A stretch of 64,000 nucleotides of DNA from Siphonodentalium dalli (lineage: Eukaryota > Mollusca > Scaphopoda > Gadilida > Siphonodentaliidae): contig CP136066.1 of NCBI GenBank assembly GCA_032622095.1, positions 157,193,152 to 157,257,151 of the forward strand, written 5' to 3'. The notes beneath the pieces were generated by a model, which made no database searches, was not told where the DNA came from, and worked only from the letters and a program-made list of their open reading frames with translations. Of this stretch, positions 1 to 10,934 are shown one piece after another. A program made the position numbers and the translations under genes. Position 1 is the stretch's first letter. Every line of letters starts with the position of its first letter.

Positions 1-300
1 GAGGTATGCCCAAATATGCTCATGAGTGGCATATTAATAAACAAAAATTAATTTAATTTCATCTTTTATATATGGTGATGTTTTTGTAATTTTATGAAAT
101 TATGAGCTTCTATTTGTATTTATTTTATAAATATATATACCTAAACAAAACAGTCATGAAAACAGAGTTTTATACAGCTAATTTTAAATACATGCATGTT
201 ACATAAAATAATACAACACTTTAAACAGCTGAGAAATAGTGGCCGTATTTGAGCATGCAGACTACAGCCAGCTGTGACTTATAAGACATGCGCAGTTGAA
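1..300. other. AT-rich intronic sequence, nothing recognised
   Basis: No coding exon, repeat family or RNA gene was recognised. By position it is intron 3 of the HIF-alpha gene, whose exon 3 ends at 9404 on the minus strand. Confidence 0.5.
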
Positions 301-601
301 AGCTACAGGAATCAGGGAGCTAAATGTGTTCCAGAGTCGGGGAGCGAGTACACCGTGGAATGCTAAAGGTGAAGGTAACTGAAGAATGACCTTCACCTGA
401 TACATGTGACACGTTATTAAAGAATGACATCGTGCTTATTTGATTTGTACATCATATCTAAATAATTTAAACTGGTGAATTAATGGGGGAATGGATTTTT
501 TTGAGTGGGAATTTGATTTAACTAGCTACTGTAGTTCTGGGTTTTTCCAGACCAAATTTGGCTGTGGGATAGCCCTGTCGTTCCCTTGGGGATTTATTTA
601 A

Positions 602-3339
602 ACGAGAGGCCAATCACGATCGGCAGATGTTTAACCCATACTTTGGCGATAGCGATCAGCTATTTTCATAAATCCTTACATCAACCTTTTCATGAGTGCT
701 AAAGTTTCAACAATTCACACTTAATATAGTGATCGTGTGAAAAATATTTAGTTATCACATTGTGTCAACAGGATTGGTGGAGGATGTTAATATTTTTAAG
801 CAAATAAACCAAATGACCCTCACTATGCAGGTTAGGGGTGTGTTCTCGTCAACTATGCCAAGAACTACATGTATAAACATAATCAATTGAAATATTTGAG
901 TTATCAAATCGGATAGAATGGGGTTAATCTTACCCAAACTAATGAACTGATAAACACAAAATAGTCTATACAAAGCATGTTATTGGATTAAAAAACCCAT
1001 ACAATAAGTCAGTCTCAAGAATACCAGCACCATTAATATTACCCTGGAGTCCAAATGCAATTGAGGGAATTTCAAAATAAGACATTTCATCTAATGATGA
1101 ATATTCAATTGGTGATTTATTGAAACCCTTACGGAACCTGGATGAAGTGAAAGGGATAATATTATATCTGTCTATCGCAAAATATGTGTCTATGGAATGG
1201 TTTAATTTTAATCCCAAATCCATGCAAATCAAAAGTGGATCACTATCAACCTGGACATAATATAGGAGAATGATCAAATGAAAAGCATCAAAACCATATG
1301 ATGTGTGGAGAGGGTTAATCATTTTCAATGACATCATATCATGGAACTAAGGAATGTGTGGATTAATTTTTGTCTAAGATAAGACAACAGTGTCTGTAAA
1401 CAACATGTTTCAGCAAAGGGGTTAACTTAATGTTTCACAGAAAACAGAACTCCACCAGATAGTCATCAATCAATTTGACATTATGATAAACAAATCCTAC
1501 CAGCCAGTGGTACCACTATCAGGCTTTATAGCATGTCATATCTAATGTCCATAGTGATAATTAACTCATTTCAATAACACACATGGTCTGTGAGATATGT
1601 TCTCTTAAAATTCCCAGCAGTAATTACTTGAATTATAAAGGGTCATAACTCTGTTAAAATATATCGGATCAAACCCATATTCGAACTTGATCTGTATTTA
1701 GGGGTGATAAAATCATATACCAAATTTGGTGTTGATCAGATGAAAAATGTTTTGAGTCATAGCGGCTTGGGTAAACATAAGAGTGAAAAGGGTTAATTAA
1801 ACAATACAAAAAACCATACAGACGAAGAACGTGCTAAGAAAAGCCTAGGTATTGCATTGGATAGCATGTGTGTAAAGGGTTAATTATTTTCTAAACCGAT
1901 CAACCAATCAATACCAAAAACTATACAGATGAGGGGCATGTCATCATAAACCTACATATCAAATATGAACACAATCAGAGAAAAAATACTTCGGTTATAG
2001 TATCAGATTTTTTTTCAATTTAATTTTTGAACAAGAGCATCGCTAGGGCATGGCAAAATACGCCCTTTAGCCATTTCGAATTGTACTATCGCAAAATAAG
2101 ATAATACTTTGAGCTTACATTTAAAGAAAATCTGATATACCCCTAATTTCAATGCCAAAATGTGGTCAAATTCTAAGTTGAAAAATGGCCATAACACATG
2201 TAAAAATAATTAGACAGAACCTATATTCAAACTTGGCATGTAGTTTTAGCTGGGAAATACACATACCAGCTTTGGTTCAGCTCAAATAATAAAAACTGGA
2301 GTTATCGGTCGGAAACCAAAATGTTATGAAATTGGTCAAATTCTAAGTTGAAAAAGGGCCGTAACTCATGTAAAAATAATTGGACGGAACCCATATTCGA
2401 ACTTGGCCTGTATCTTTAGCTGGGAAATACACATACCAACTTTGGTTCAGATAAAATAATCCAAACTGGAGTTATTGGTCGGAAACCAAAAATATTAACA
2501 GACGGTCAAATTCTAAGTCGAAAAAGGGCCGTAACTCATGTAAAAATAATTGGACGAAACCCATATTCGAACTTGGCCTGTATCTATAGCTGGGAAATAC
2601 ACATACCAACTTTGGTTCAGATCAAATAATCCAAACTGGAGTTATCGGTCGGAAACCAAAAATGTTAACACGGTAAAATTCTAAGTCGAAAAAGGGCTGT
2701 AACTCATGTAAAAATAATTGGACATAACCCATATTCGAACTTGGCCTGTATCTTTAGCTGGGAAATACACATAACAACTTTGGTTCAGATCAAATAATCC
2801 AAACTGGAGTTATCAATCGGAAACCAAAAATGTTAACGGACGGACGGCGGACAGACAGACGGACGGACGGACAGACGGACGGACGGACGGACAGACTGAT
2901 AACATAATACGACCTTTTTTCAAAAAGGGCGTATAAAAATGGGTCATAACTCCTTTAAAATATATCGGATCAAACCCATATTCGAACTCGATCTGTATTT
3001 TGGGCTCTGAAACTCGCATACCAAATTTGGTTCCGATCAGATAAAAAAATTTGAGTTATGACAGCATGCGTGAATTCGAAGTTGAAAAAGGGCCATAACT
3101 CCATAAAAAAAACCTCGGATCAAACCCATATTTGAACTCGATCTGTATTTTGGTCTGAGAAACTCATATACAAAATTTGGTTCTGATCGGATAGAAAATA
3201 TTTGAGTTATCGCACCATGCGTAAAGTGTCTACGGACAGACAGAGACAGACGGTGTGACAGACGGACGCACGGACGCACAGCGAGTGGTCAATCCGGACG
3301 TCGACATTATGTTGATCATACTATGGTATGGGTAAACAT
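602..3339 (+). mobile_element. HINE/Helentron-like element, ACGAGAGG family, copy A
   Basis: It starts ACGAGAGGCC with a GATCACGATC hairpin, then has a subterminal motif ATGTTTAACCCATAC. It ends in a short hairpin, CCATACTATGGTATGG, followed by GTAAACAT. The 5' motif is the inverted form of the 3' end, like the subTIRs of HINE elements. The body has tandem monomers of about 140-160 bp (text like GGGCCATAACTCC ... ACCAAATTTGGTTC) and a GACGGACAGACG microsatellite just before the 3' hairpin. It interrupts a GGAATCA element with no clear TSD. A second HINE family (2032-2936) is nested inside. Positions 751-1900 match 28691-29990. Confidence 0.65.
2032..2936 (+). mobile_element. HINE-like element, ACAAGAGC family, copy 1
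   Basis: It begins ACAAGAGCATCGC followed by ATACGCCCTTT, and ends with a hairpin in which TACGACC pairs with GGGCGTA. ATACGCCCTTT at the 5' end is therefore the inverted form of the 3' terminus. Four to five tandem monomers of about 160 bp (TCTAAGTTGAAAAAGGGCC ... GGTCGGAAACCAAAA) are followed by a (GACG)n microsatellite at 2837-2898. It is inserted into the tandem body of another HINE. The small minus-strand frames of repeated PSVRPSV type come from the microsatellite and are not genes. Confidence 0.6.
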
Positions 3340-3544
3340 AAAAAGTAAACACATGACCTATGATTTTTCTTGCATTTTCGTGATCAAATGGTGTCAATCT
3401 AGCTGGGCAAACACCACAGGAATAGCCTGTAGGCTTCAATTCAGAGAATTCAGTCGAAACGTTAACACTGTCGCCTATGGGAAACCATTTAGTTCATTGA
3501 TTCCTGTAGCAGCCAGGGAAATAAACACATCCTATTAAATATAT

Positions 3545-4018
3545 AGAGTTCCTCCCCCTTCTATTGTTTACATTGTCATGTCACTCATTTTTCACTTCTG
3601 CGGTCACCTGTGAAAAGTGTCTTTGTTTATACAGCATTTTCATACATCATGACACAATCATGGCTTTGGGAGAGTGTGAAAATCAATTAAGGTTGTCACC
3701 CTGCAATCAAAGTGCATACCTGTCCATTTTACCAATGAAAATCGGATGTATTTATTATGGCCACAGCAGGAGAAATGGGTGCTGCTTATCCATATTTTGG
3801 GGTTTTTCGCAATGGCAATCCGGGAGGCTCATTGACAATCCATGAAACTTAACAGCTCTGGTATCTACATAAAATGACACACTGTGTACTGCATGTCTGA
3901 TGTATTATCATGATTTTTTTTATGGATGTTTTGTCCTTCTTGTTATGATTCATGAGATTATCTGTAAATCAATTAATGTACATGTAGACGAGGCACTCAT
4001 CAAGAGCATCCTTTATTG
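3545..4018. other. Intronic sequence without recognised feature
   Basis: There is a 93-codon plus-strand open frame (3564-3845), but it shows no recognisable domain, splice context or repeat match. I regard it as chance. Confidence 0.4.
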
Positions 4019-4022
4019 TTAA

Positions 4023-4368
4023 CCCTTACATGGACTGGAGCTTCTTGAAATATTGCAAAAACCCTGTGCCAATGCATTCTCTTATACAGTAATGCAACAA
4101 GCGATATTTCCGACTAAATCGTGAAAAATTACCCATACTTCTGCTGTGGTTAAGGAGTCAATTATTTAGAGCATTACTGTATATGCGAGTCTCCCATAGG
4201 GAGCCTCGCATATATATAAGAATATGTTGGCCTAACGCTAACAGTATTTACCTTGACCATGTAAGCCAATGCATTTTCCTACATGAAAGACTTGCATAAA
4301 TAAGAGAATGCACTGCACAGGATCTTTAATGCTGCACCAGTACAGCTGCAGCTCCCGTAATGAAAGGG
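4023..4368. mobile_element. TTAA-flanked MITE, family a (ATGACTGGAGC), copy 1
   Basis: It is flanked by TTAA (4019-4022 and 4369-4372) and begins CCCTTACATGGACTGGAGC. It ends with GAAAGGG. The core has the family's internal hairpin (GCATTCTCTTATATATGCG and its reverse complement). It is interrupted at 4087-4179 by a P palindrome, with TA on both sides. TTAA plus CCCTTT ends fit piggyBac-type MITEs. Confidence 0.7.
4087..4179. mobile_element. P palindrome MITE copy P1 (deleted left arm)
   Basis: It starts CAGTAATGC and ends GCATTACTG, with TA on each side (4085-4086, 4180-4181). Removing it plus one TA restores the host text CTTATATATGCGAG of the surrounding TTAA element, so the TA duplication is directly visible. 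Most of the left arm is deleted. Confidence 0.75.
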
Positions 4369-4372
4369 TTAA

Positions 4373-4533
4373 CCCTTCCATGACTGGAGCTTCTTGAAAT
4401 TTTGCGAAAACCCTATGCCAATGCATTCTCTTATATAGGTGACTCCAACAGGGAGCATCGCATACATATCCCTATGGGAGACTCGCATAAATATAAGAGA
4501 ATGCACTATCACAGGATCTTTAAAGCTGCAGGG
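4373..4533. mobile_element. TTAA-flanked MITE, family a, copy 2
   Basis: It starts CCCTTCCATGACTGGAGC immediately after the TTAA that ends the previous element (4369-4372), and ends at TTAA 4534-4537. It is shorter than consensus and contains one of the internal TATATAAGAGAATGCA hairpins. It shares its left TTAA with copy 1. Confidence 0.65.
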
Positions 4534-4539
4534 TTAATG

Positions 4540-4900
4540 TACATGTATCAAATACTTTCTTCGATGTAGATGAAGTAATCGTCATTAATATTATCAAAGA
4601 AAATGTCAGTCCTTCCCAAGAGACAAGAGCAATTGCTATCGCACCGTACACACTAGCAATTTATAATTCATGGGTGTTAAATTTGCACTCGTCACTCTTA
4701 TCAAAGTGCTTATGGTGACTGTAATCATTTATTAAATATACAACTATTTGAAGGTTATTTAAATCCTTTCCCATCTCAGTTAAAATTATGGGCATGTGAA
4801 AGTGTAACTTGACATAGGTATATCCCGCAATGATATTTTGTTTGCGAAAAACCAAACTTACGATTATATTACTGGTGATACTATTGCGAATTACACCCGT
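4540..4900. other. Intronic sequence without recognised feature
   Basis: No repeat or exon was recognised here. It is host sequence up to the hAT target site CTTCTGAA. Confidence 0.4.
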
Positions 4901-5129
4901 CTTCTGAACAGGCCTCTCAAAAGTACCAGTACTGGTACCGGAACTGTCGGTACTTTGGTCATTTCACGGTACCAGTACTTAGGGTTGAGTACCGGCGGTG
5001 CAAGGTACTAGACGGTACTCGAATTAGTAGAGTGTATATACATGTGTGTAAGCGATAATTATCTTCATTTAGATGTTAGTCTATACAACATTCACAAAAC
5101 CACATCTGAACCACTGTTGGTTATTTCTA

Positions 5130-6330
5130 ACGAGAGGCCGATCAGTGATCGGATCAGCAGATGTTTAACCCTTTCAGTGCCAAGTCCGATTTTTGTATCA
5201 ACCCATATTTCCTTGATCATTTTTCAAATTTATTGATTATAATAATGTGATACATTGATAGAAAGAGCTCTAAGAGCTCTTTCCATCAATGTATCACATT
5301 ATTATAATCAATAAATTTGAAAAATGATCAAGGAAATATGGGTTGATACAAAAATCGGACTTGACACTGAAAGGGTTAACCCGTCCCTTGGAGATAGTAA
5401 ATTACTATGATCGGAATCATAAATTAGAGTTTTGATGTTGAATTAATATAGAGTATACTGTTATGTACTATTATAGACAAATGTACATTATATTAATTAC
5501 TGGAATTTATGGGTCACCCGCATATATAAGAGAATGCACTCGCACAGATCTGTAATGCACCAGTGCAGCCTTGGATTAAATGTGAAAAGTTGACCCGGAC
5601 ATGGAATACTTGGGTTAATAGAATCCAATTTAAGTTTACAATAATTTTTCAAATTCTACCAACAACACACCCATCAAGATAAGCCACATCACTGCTGACC
5701 CATTAATATGAATTATATAGCAGAGCTGTCAAATAATCACTGGCATTGTTTATGCTGAACCTTGGCATCTTTATTAAACCTATAACATTTATAATCACCT
5801 CCGACCATCTGTAGAGATATATACTCAGCTGTGCAATGTAGCAAAGATTTTCTAGTCTACTGTTCATAGTATGTCATGTGTATTGTTGAAAATGTCTTAA
5901 GAATTAGATACCATAGCTTTCTTTATCTGCGCATTGTCATAAGAACATCAGCGCATTGTCATAAGAACATCAGAAAATTATATAGCCATTTTAATAGCTA
6001 AGTAGTCCAAAGGCATGGGATGGAATTGGTGAATTGGGTTTAATATCGCTCGATACAAATTTACCAGTACATAACACAAGATTTTGGACCGATTTAAACC
6101 AAATTAGTTGTGGTGACTTGGGGTACCCTTGGAGGAGTTTAATGTCATGGCATTAGTTTTTCAAATTTGTTTAACATTAAAAAAAATGTTTGAGTTAACA
6201 CCATGTGTAAAGTTCTACGGACAGACAGACAGACAGATGGACAGACAGTCAGATACACAGATGGACGAACGACAAGTGGTGAATCCACATGTCGACACTA
6301 TGTTTACCATACTATGGTATGGGTAAACAT
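5130..6330 (+). mobile_element. HINE/Helentron-like element, ACGAGAGG family, copy B
   Basis: It has the same 5' start (ACGAGAGGCCGATC) and 3' end (CCATACTATGGTATGGG then TAAACAT) as copy A, with a GACAGACAGACAGATG microsatellite near 6220-6265. It lies inside the 4909-6722 hAT. Its 5' subterminal TTTAACCC is split by a TTAA palindrome. A fragment of the family a TTAA element is visible at 5520-5580. Confidence 0.65.
5169..5375. mobile_element. TTAA-flanked palindrome, family c (CAGTGCCAAG)
   Basis: A nearly perfect 207-bp palindrome (CCCTTTCAGTGCCAAGTCC ... its reverse complement) with centre CTCTAAGAG. TTAA is present at 5165-5168 and 5376-5379. Uninterrupted HINE copies read GATGTTTAACCC at this spot, so TTAA is duplicated, the hallmark of piggyBac transposition. 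There is no coding capacity. Confidence 0.8.
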
Positions 6331-6859
6331 AATAACTTAAGCGACCAGTTAGCAATGCTTCTTTGTAATACGATAAATTACACTCATTGTTCAAATGTCA
6401 AACGACCAATTGCTGACTGCAATTTACATGGTGTTATTTTCATGTGATATATGCTTGTTCTGAAGTGTTGTTTTTTTGTTATGATAAAAATAAATGATTG
6501 GTCAATCGATAGGTGAAATTCATTTTTTTAATCCTTCGAAATTCACAATGTTATCTACTTCCTGGCGTAAGACCAACTTGTATTTCGTACCTGCCACATT
6601 GTATGTATATTAAACTCATAGAAATCCGAGCACACACAGTACCGGAACTGGTACAAGTAGAGCGGAACCAGAACTGAACCGGTTCCGATAGGTCTGGAAC
6701 CATCGGTACTTTGGGAAGCCTGCTTCTGAATTGACGTCTTTCTATGTCTAATTCGCTACCACTATTGGCTTCAGTTAATTGCTACATCGTGATTAATTTT
6801 CTGAATTGTCCACCTCAGAATACCTTCAAATGTAATAGCGGTAAGCCTGGAACAAGTGT

Positions 6860-7115
6860 TTCCCCTTCTTTTCAGTTTCTATATACCTTAGTTTGCAGAA
6901 AAGAAAATTCATAATATAATCGAGGTGAACATCGGCAATATCAAAAGCGGAACTTCAATCTGATCCTAGATCAAACACAGCAATTGAGGCCAAAGCAGAA
7001 TGAGGTTCCAAGAGGGTGAATTTGGTAAAGCTAACCCACTGTGTGGGATAGCATCACTAAATTCACCCTCTTGGACCTGATTCTGCAAATGTCAGACACA
7101 CTATTTCCAGGATTG
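6860..7115. mobile_element. GAGGT-type hAT MITE, copy M1 (partial)
   Basis: It contains the family's palindromic head (GCAGAATGAGGTTCCAAG ... its complement, 6998-7090), the middle block with AATCGAGGTGAACATC, and an end resembling ACACACTATTTCCAGGATTG. The left head is missing. Members elsewhere in the window carry 8-bp TSDs. Confidence 0.6.
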
Positions 7116-7510
7116 AATGACTAAGACTAAAGTTTGATGACTCATGTTGTGGACTACAATCCTAATTATAGTTCAAGTTGAATACTTGTTGCTAAAACAC
7201 ACATTCTGATTGGTCGAGAGTTGCCAACTTCAGTTTTCGATTCACCATCATCAGCCACTGATCGGTTAAAAATTTTGAATGGAAAACTATAGATACTATT
7301 AACAGGAAGCTGATCTGAGTAAACCCATAGAACGTACCCAAAGAATTGATCACGAAAATAAAAGGCCGCTCGGCCACAGTGTCCCCCGAACTGGTGGCTT
7401 CATTTGGAGCCGAGGCTTTGTAGAAGTACACCATATGGATAAGACACTTGTGCATTGTCTCATTACTGACATGCATACAAATAACCAAATCTTTAAAAAA
7501 CTCTTAAAGT
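7116..7510. other. Intronic sequence without recognised feature
   Basis: There is a 98-codon minus-strand open frame (7192-7488), but I see no domain, conserved motif or splice support. It is likely chance. Confidence 0.35.
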
Positions 7511-7519
7511 CAAAATATA

Positions 7520-9015
7520 ACCTCAAATTGGCACAAAATTGAATTTTCTAAGTCGAAAAGCCCATAACTCTGAGAAATTATCAGTTCAAACTCAAATTCG
7601 AACTTGACCTGTATCGTGATATGACTGATCCACATAAAAACGGTATTTGCAATTAAAGGATCCAAACTTGAGATATCATCCGGAAACCGAAAAAGTGAGA
7701 AATTTTCTAAGTAAAACAAGTCGAAAAAGGGCCACAACTCTCGCAAAAATGGGCGGAGCATACCCATATTCAAACTTGACCTGTACATAGGGCTGATAAA
7801 CTCACATACCAAATTTGGTTCAGATATGATCACACAAACTGAAGTTATCATCCGGATACCAGAAAATTACAAGATTCTAAGTAAAACAAGAGCAACGCTG
7901 GGCATATACGCCCTCTCTTGGGTCAGCGGAAACTGGTAAAAAAGGGGCATAACTCTGGTAAAAATTGGTGGACGGAACTCAAATTTGAACTTGACCTGTG
8001 TTTTGGTGGGAGAAAGTAATATAACAAATTATCATTGAATCCGATAAGCTCTAGTAAAGTTATCATCCGGACAACAAATTTCAGGGATTTTCTAAGTCAA
8101 ATTACGTCAAATAAGGGGCATAACTCCGGTAAAAATTGGCGGACGGAACCCAAATTCTAACTTGAGCTGTCTTTTCTCCCAATAAACCCACATACCAAAT
8201 TTGATTAAAATCGGTTCACTCTAACTAAAGTTATCATCCGGACAACAAATTTCAGGGATTTTCTAAGTCAAATTACGTCGAAAAAGGGGCCATAACTCTC
8301 GCAAAAATTATCGGATTAAAACGAAATTCGGACTTGAGCTGTAAAACGGGTTTTGCGTATAAACATTCCAAAATCGAGTTATCATCTGGAAACCAAAAAA
8401 CATAAGAAAAACTGAATTTTCTGAGTCGAAAAAGGGGCATAACTCTGCCAAAAATGTTCGGACAGAACCCAAGTTCAAACTTGACCTGTGTTTTGGTGGG
8501 AGAAAGTAATAAACCAAATTTGGATTCATTCCGATAAACTATACTAAAGTTATCATCCGGACAACAAATTTCAAGGATTTTCTAAGTCAAAAAACGTCAA
8601 ATAAGGGGCATAACTCCGGTGAAAATTGGCGGACGGAACCCAAATTCGAACTTGAACTTACTTTTCGGCTAATAAACCCACATACCAAATTTTACTAATT
8701 TTGGTTCACTCTAACTAAAGTTATCATCCGGACAACAGGTTAACGGACGCCCGGACGCCCGCCCGCCCGGACGGACAGACCAATACTATAATACGGCCTT
8801 TTTTTCAAAAGGGCGTATAAAAAGGGCCATAACTCTCGCAAAAATGGGCTGAGCAAACCCATATTCGAACTTGACCTGTATTTTGGTCTGATAAACTCAC
8901 CTATGAAATTTGCTTTTGATCTAATATCCGAAACTAAAGTTATCATCCGGAAACCATTTCCGGAAACCATTTCCGGACGCATGGACGGACGGACAGTGCA
9001 ACGCACGGACGGACA
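7520..9015 (+). mobile_element. HINE-like tandem-repeat body, ATCATCCGGAAACC type
   Basis: Degenerate monomers of about 150 bp repeat the text AAGGGCCATAACTC ... CGAACTTGACCTGTA ... TTATCATCCGGAAACC. The block ends in a GGACGGACGGAC microsatellite at 8980-9012. It is interrupted by an ACAAGAGC-family element (7888-8819). The outer 5' end was not located. A fragment of the same type is at 13085-13250. Confidence 0.55.
7888..8819 (+). mobile_element. HINE-like element, ACAAGAGC family, copy 2
   Basis: It begins ACAAGAGCAACGCTGGGC then ATACGCCC, and ends AATACGGCC ... GGGCGTATAA. It has internal tandem monomers and a CGGACGCCCGCCCGCCC-rich microsatellite at 8747-8778. The organisation matches 2032-2936, including the 3' hairpin. 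Confidence 0.6.
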
Positions 9016-9403
9016 CCAGCTATTTTAATGATATCTCACCTCAGGGCATGCCCTTCTGATAAAAAGCGCATTTTGTGCAGTTTCTTTGGTGGATTACATT
9101 ACAATAGAGATAAACGTAACCTGTTTCGTTGGATATTCAGGGATTCGAGCAGGAAAACAGTTTGTGAACGAGCTGGCTTGACAGATTACATTTATCTCCT
9201 AATTATAAAATGTCCTCAGGGTGATCGTTTATACTGGGCAATGGGCTTGACAAAGATTACAATATATACTAGTACTCTTGAGCTGAAAATTCATTAGATG
9301 TTTAAGCACAATATAAAGCACGACTTATATCCAACAAGGCCCGATCTATACATCTCATGGCTCACAGTTGGGGTTTACATGCATAAATATTAATATGACT
9401 TAC

Positions 9404-9552
9404 CTGTTGGATACCAAGATATTTTGAAGAAGCTTCTGATGCAAATATGATGTCGCCTTCTTTGGAAATCAACAACAAGAAGCCATCAAGAGCTTTAGGG
9501 TATAGGTATGCCAACTTGGTCTCAATGGAATCGGTTTCAAATGGCTGCTCAA
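9404..9552 (-). CDS. HIF1A: HIF-alpha exon 3: start of the PAS-A domain
   Basis: This exon encodes residues 148-197 of the predicted protein (first base of codon 148 comes from exon 2). The acceptor is TTTTTCATTTCAG ending at 9553 and the donor is GTAAGT at 9398-9403; the exon ends in phase 0. The peptide contains YPKALDGFLLLISKEGD followed by IIFASEASSKYLGIQQ. It matches the opening beta strands of HIF PAS-A, where vertebrates have a similar KALDGF...D.I..S....YMG.TQ pattern. PAS-A serves dimerisation with ARNT. The exon length (149 bp) and junction positions agree with what I recall of vertebrate HIF1A exon 3. The next exon (HPCDH motif) was not found in 1-9397. Confidence 0.9.
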
Positions 9553-9662
9553 CTGAAATGAAAAACAAATTAAGTTGTAACATCAAACGTTAGTCAAATG
9601 TGCCGTGCTTACTGGAGCTTCCTATAATAAGATAGTCTCAACAATCCAATTATCCCCAATAG

Positions 9663-10027
9663 CACATCGGGCTACATCACCAAATTCACCATCCACATTC
9701 TACTTAAGCCTCATCTTCTGGAAAGTATCTATAGTCTCAAATTAACATTGTTTTTTAGTTACTTGTTCCCTTCTGTTCAGTTTCTATATCCTCTAATATG
9801 AAGAAGATAAAGTGCATAAATGAGGCGACTAATGCGTGAACATCACCAACTTCAACTGGAGAACTTCAATCTGATACTAGGTCTCCCATAGCAGTTGAGA
9901 CCTAAGCAGAATGAGGTTCCCAGAGGGCGAATTTAGTGATACTAGCCCGCTGGGTGGGGTAGCGTCACTAAATTCACCCTCTGGGGACCTCATTCAGCAA
10001 ATGTCAGATACACTTTTTCAAGGTTTG
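9663..10027. mobile_element. GAGGT-type hAT MITE, copy M2
   Basis: Its left portion starts inside the head (CATCACCAAATTCACC). A middle block follows with GAGACCTAAGCAGAATGAGG preceded by TAGGTCTCCCATAGCAG, then a complete palindromic head (9908-10003) and the tail ACACTTTTTCAAGGTTTG. The orientation is opposite to several other copies. It lies about 110 bp upstream of HIF exon 3, in intron 2. Confidence 0.6.
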
Positions 10028-10029
10028 GA

Positions 10030-10930
10030 TAAACTAACAGCAATAATTCTGCCAATGTTAGTCACTATTAACGATGCAGTGTGTTGCCGATTTGAATACA
10101 AACTTTGCAAAATATCTTCCTTCAGCAACATAAGTGTCTATTCTCATGCAATCACCACCCCAGCAAAGTATTTCACATCACAATAGAGCCAAATAGTTTT
10201 ATTCAGCTAACCCTAGACATGGCAAATTGCAACAACAATTCTACTCCAAAAATCTCATCAACTGATTAGCACCAGACAATCCAATCATACACCTCATCAG
10301 CAATGCTGATTATTATCACTGAGGTTTTGCTGTAAATTATTACTTTTAAGATGAGCAAGCCTCACTTGAACTGAGCACGTCAATAGATATAAATTTGTAT
10401 AGCCCACAGTTGTAATATTCCGGAGCCAACAATTGTTCTGCTGTTTTGTTACGAGAGTCAAAATTGGACAGAAAATACCATCTTCTTTATTGCTTTGCTA
10501 TCTTCTTCACAAACTGTTTTGAAGCTCGAATCCCCAAAAGGCCAACTCATCAGAGTACATTTATATCCCAAGTAAACAATCTGTACTCTTAGAATGCCTA
10601 AGAGTTGATATAGTTACAGATTAAAGCATCCACACCCTCTGATGACCCAGCCGTTTTTACTGACTTTAAGCACGTGTATGCTCAAGCTCTTGTCAAAAAT
10701 AATTCACACGAACAATCTTATTCTCAAAGTCAAAGTTTCCTTCAACGTAAGCCAGCTAATGAAATCGGTTGGGACTGTTTACGTCGACGATTGCATTACT
10801 CTTCTATAGCGGACTTTACACCCAGATCCAGACGCGGGGTTTTTCTTCAATTTTAATAGACTTTATCAAACAAAATAATATACAAGGGGTACACATCTAA
10901 GATGCTTTTGTCTAGCTTTTGGCAGTCGAA
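10030..10930. other. Intronic sequence without recognised feature
   Basis: Short open frames occur, but nothing is recognisable. The block 10793-10830 (ACTCTTCTATAGCGGACTTT) also occurs in the palindromic arms at 12595-12620, so it is a fragment of that element. Confidence 0.4.
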
Positions 10931-10934
10931 CCAA

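Larger units (their letters stand above)
308..3504. mobile_element. GGAATCA-ended element, copy 1 (interrupted)
   Basis: The left end (308-601) and right end (3340-3504) match the two ends of the copy at 40070-41332. The left end carries the conserved text GGGAGCGAGTACACCGTGG, and the right end carries AAGTAAACACATGACC. The ends are inverted (GGAATCA...TGATTCC), and here the match extends outward as GCTACAGGAATCA/TGATTCCTGTAGC. A 2.7-kb HINE-like element (602-3339) sits inside it. No transposase was seen. The superfamily is unknown; the other copy has a 4-bp TATA duplication. Confidence 0.6.
4909..6722. mobile_element. hAT-type element with CAGGC termini and 8-bp TSD
   Basis: The left end is CAGGCCTCTCAAAAGTACC and the right end is GGTACTTTGGGAAGCCTG, which are inverted repeats with one indel. 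The target duplication CTTCTGAA is at 4901-4908 and 6723-6730. Subterminal regions are full of GGTACC/GTACCGG motifs, as in hAT subterminal repeats. No transposase remains. The interior (5130-6330) is a HINE, itself interrupted by a TTAA palindrome. Confidence 0.75.

Noticed and set aside
966-1337. 123-codon minus-strand frame, also partly at 28698-29280
   Set aside because: Its two copies are in the body of the same HINE family and the frame is not conserved between them (broken differently).
1-9397. Search for HIF exon 4 (FDFxHPCDH region of PAS-A)
   Set aside because: No minus-strand match to the expected pattern was seen; the similar text at 3377-3395 is part of a repeat and would not encode Cys.
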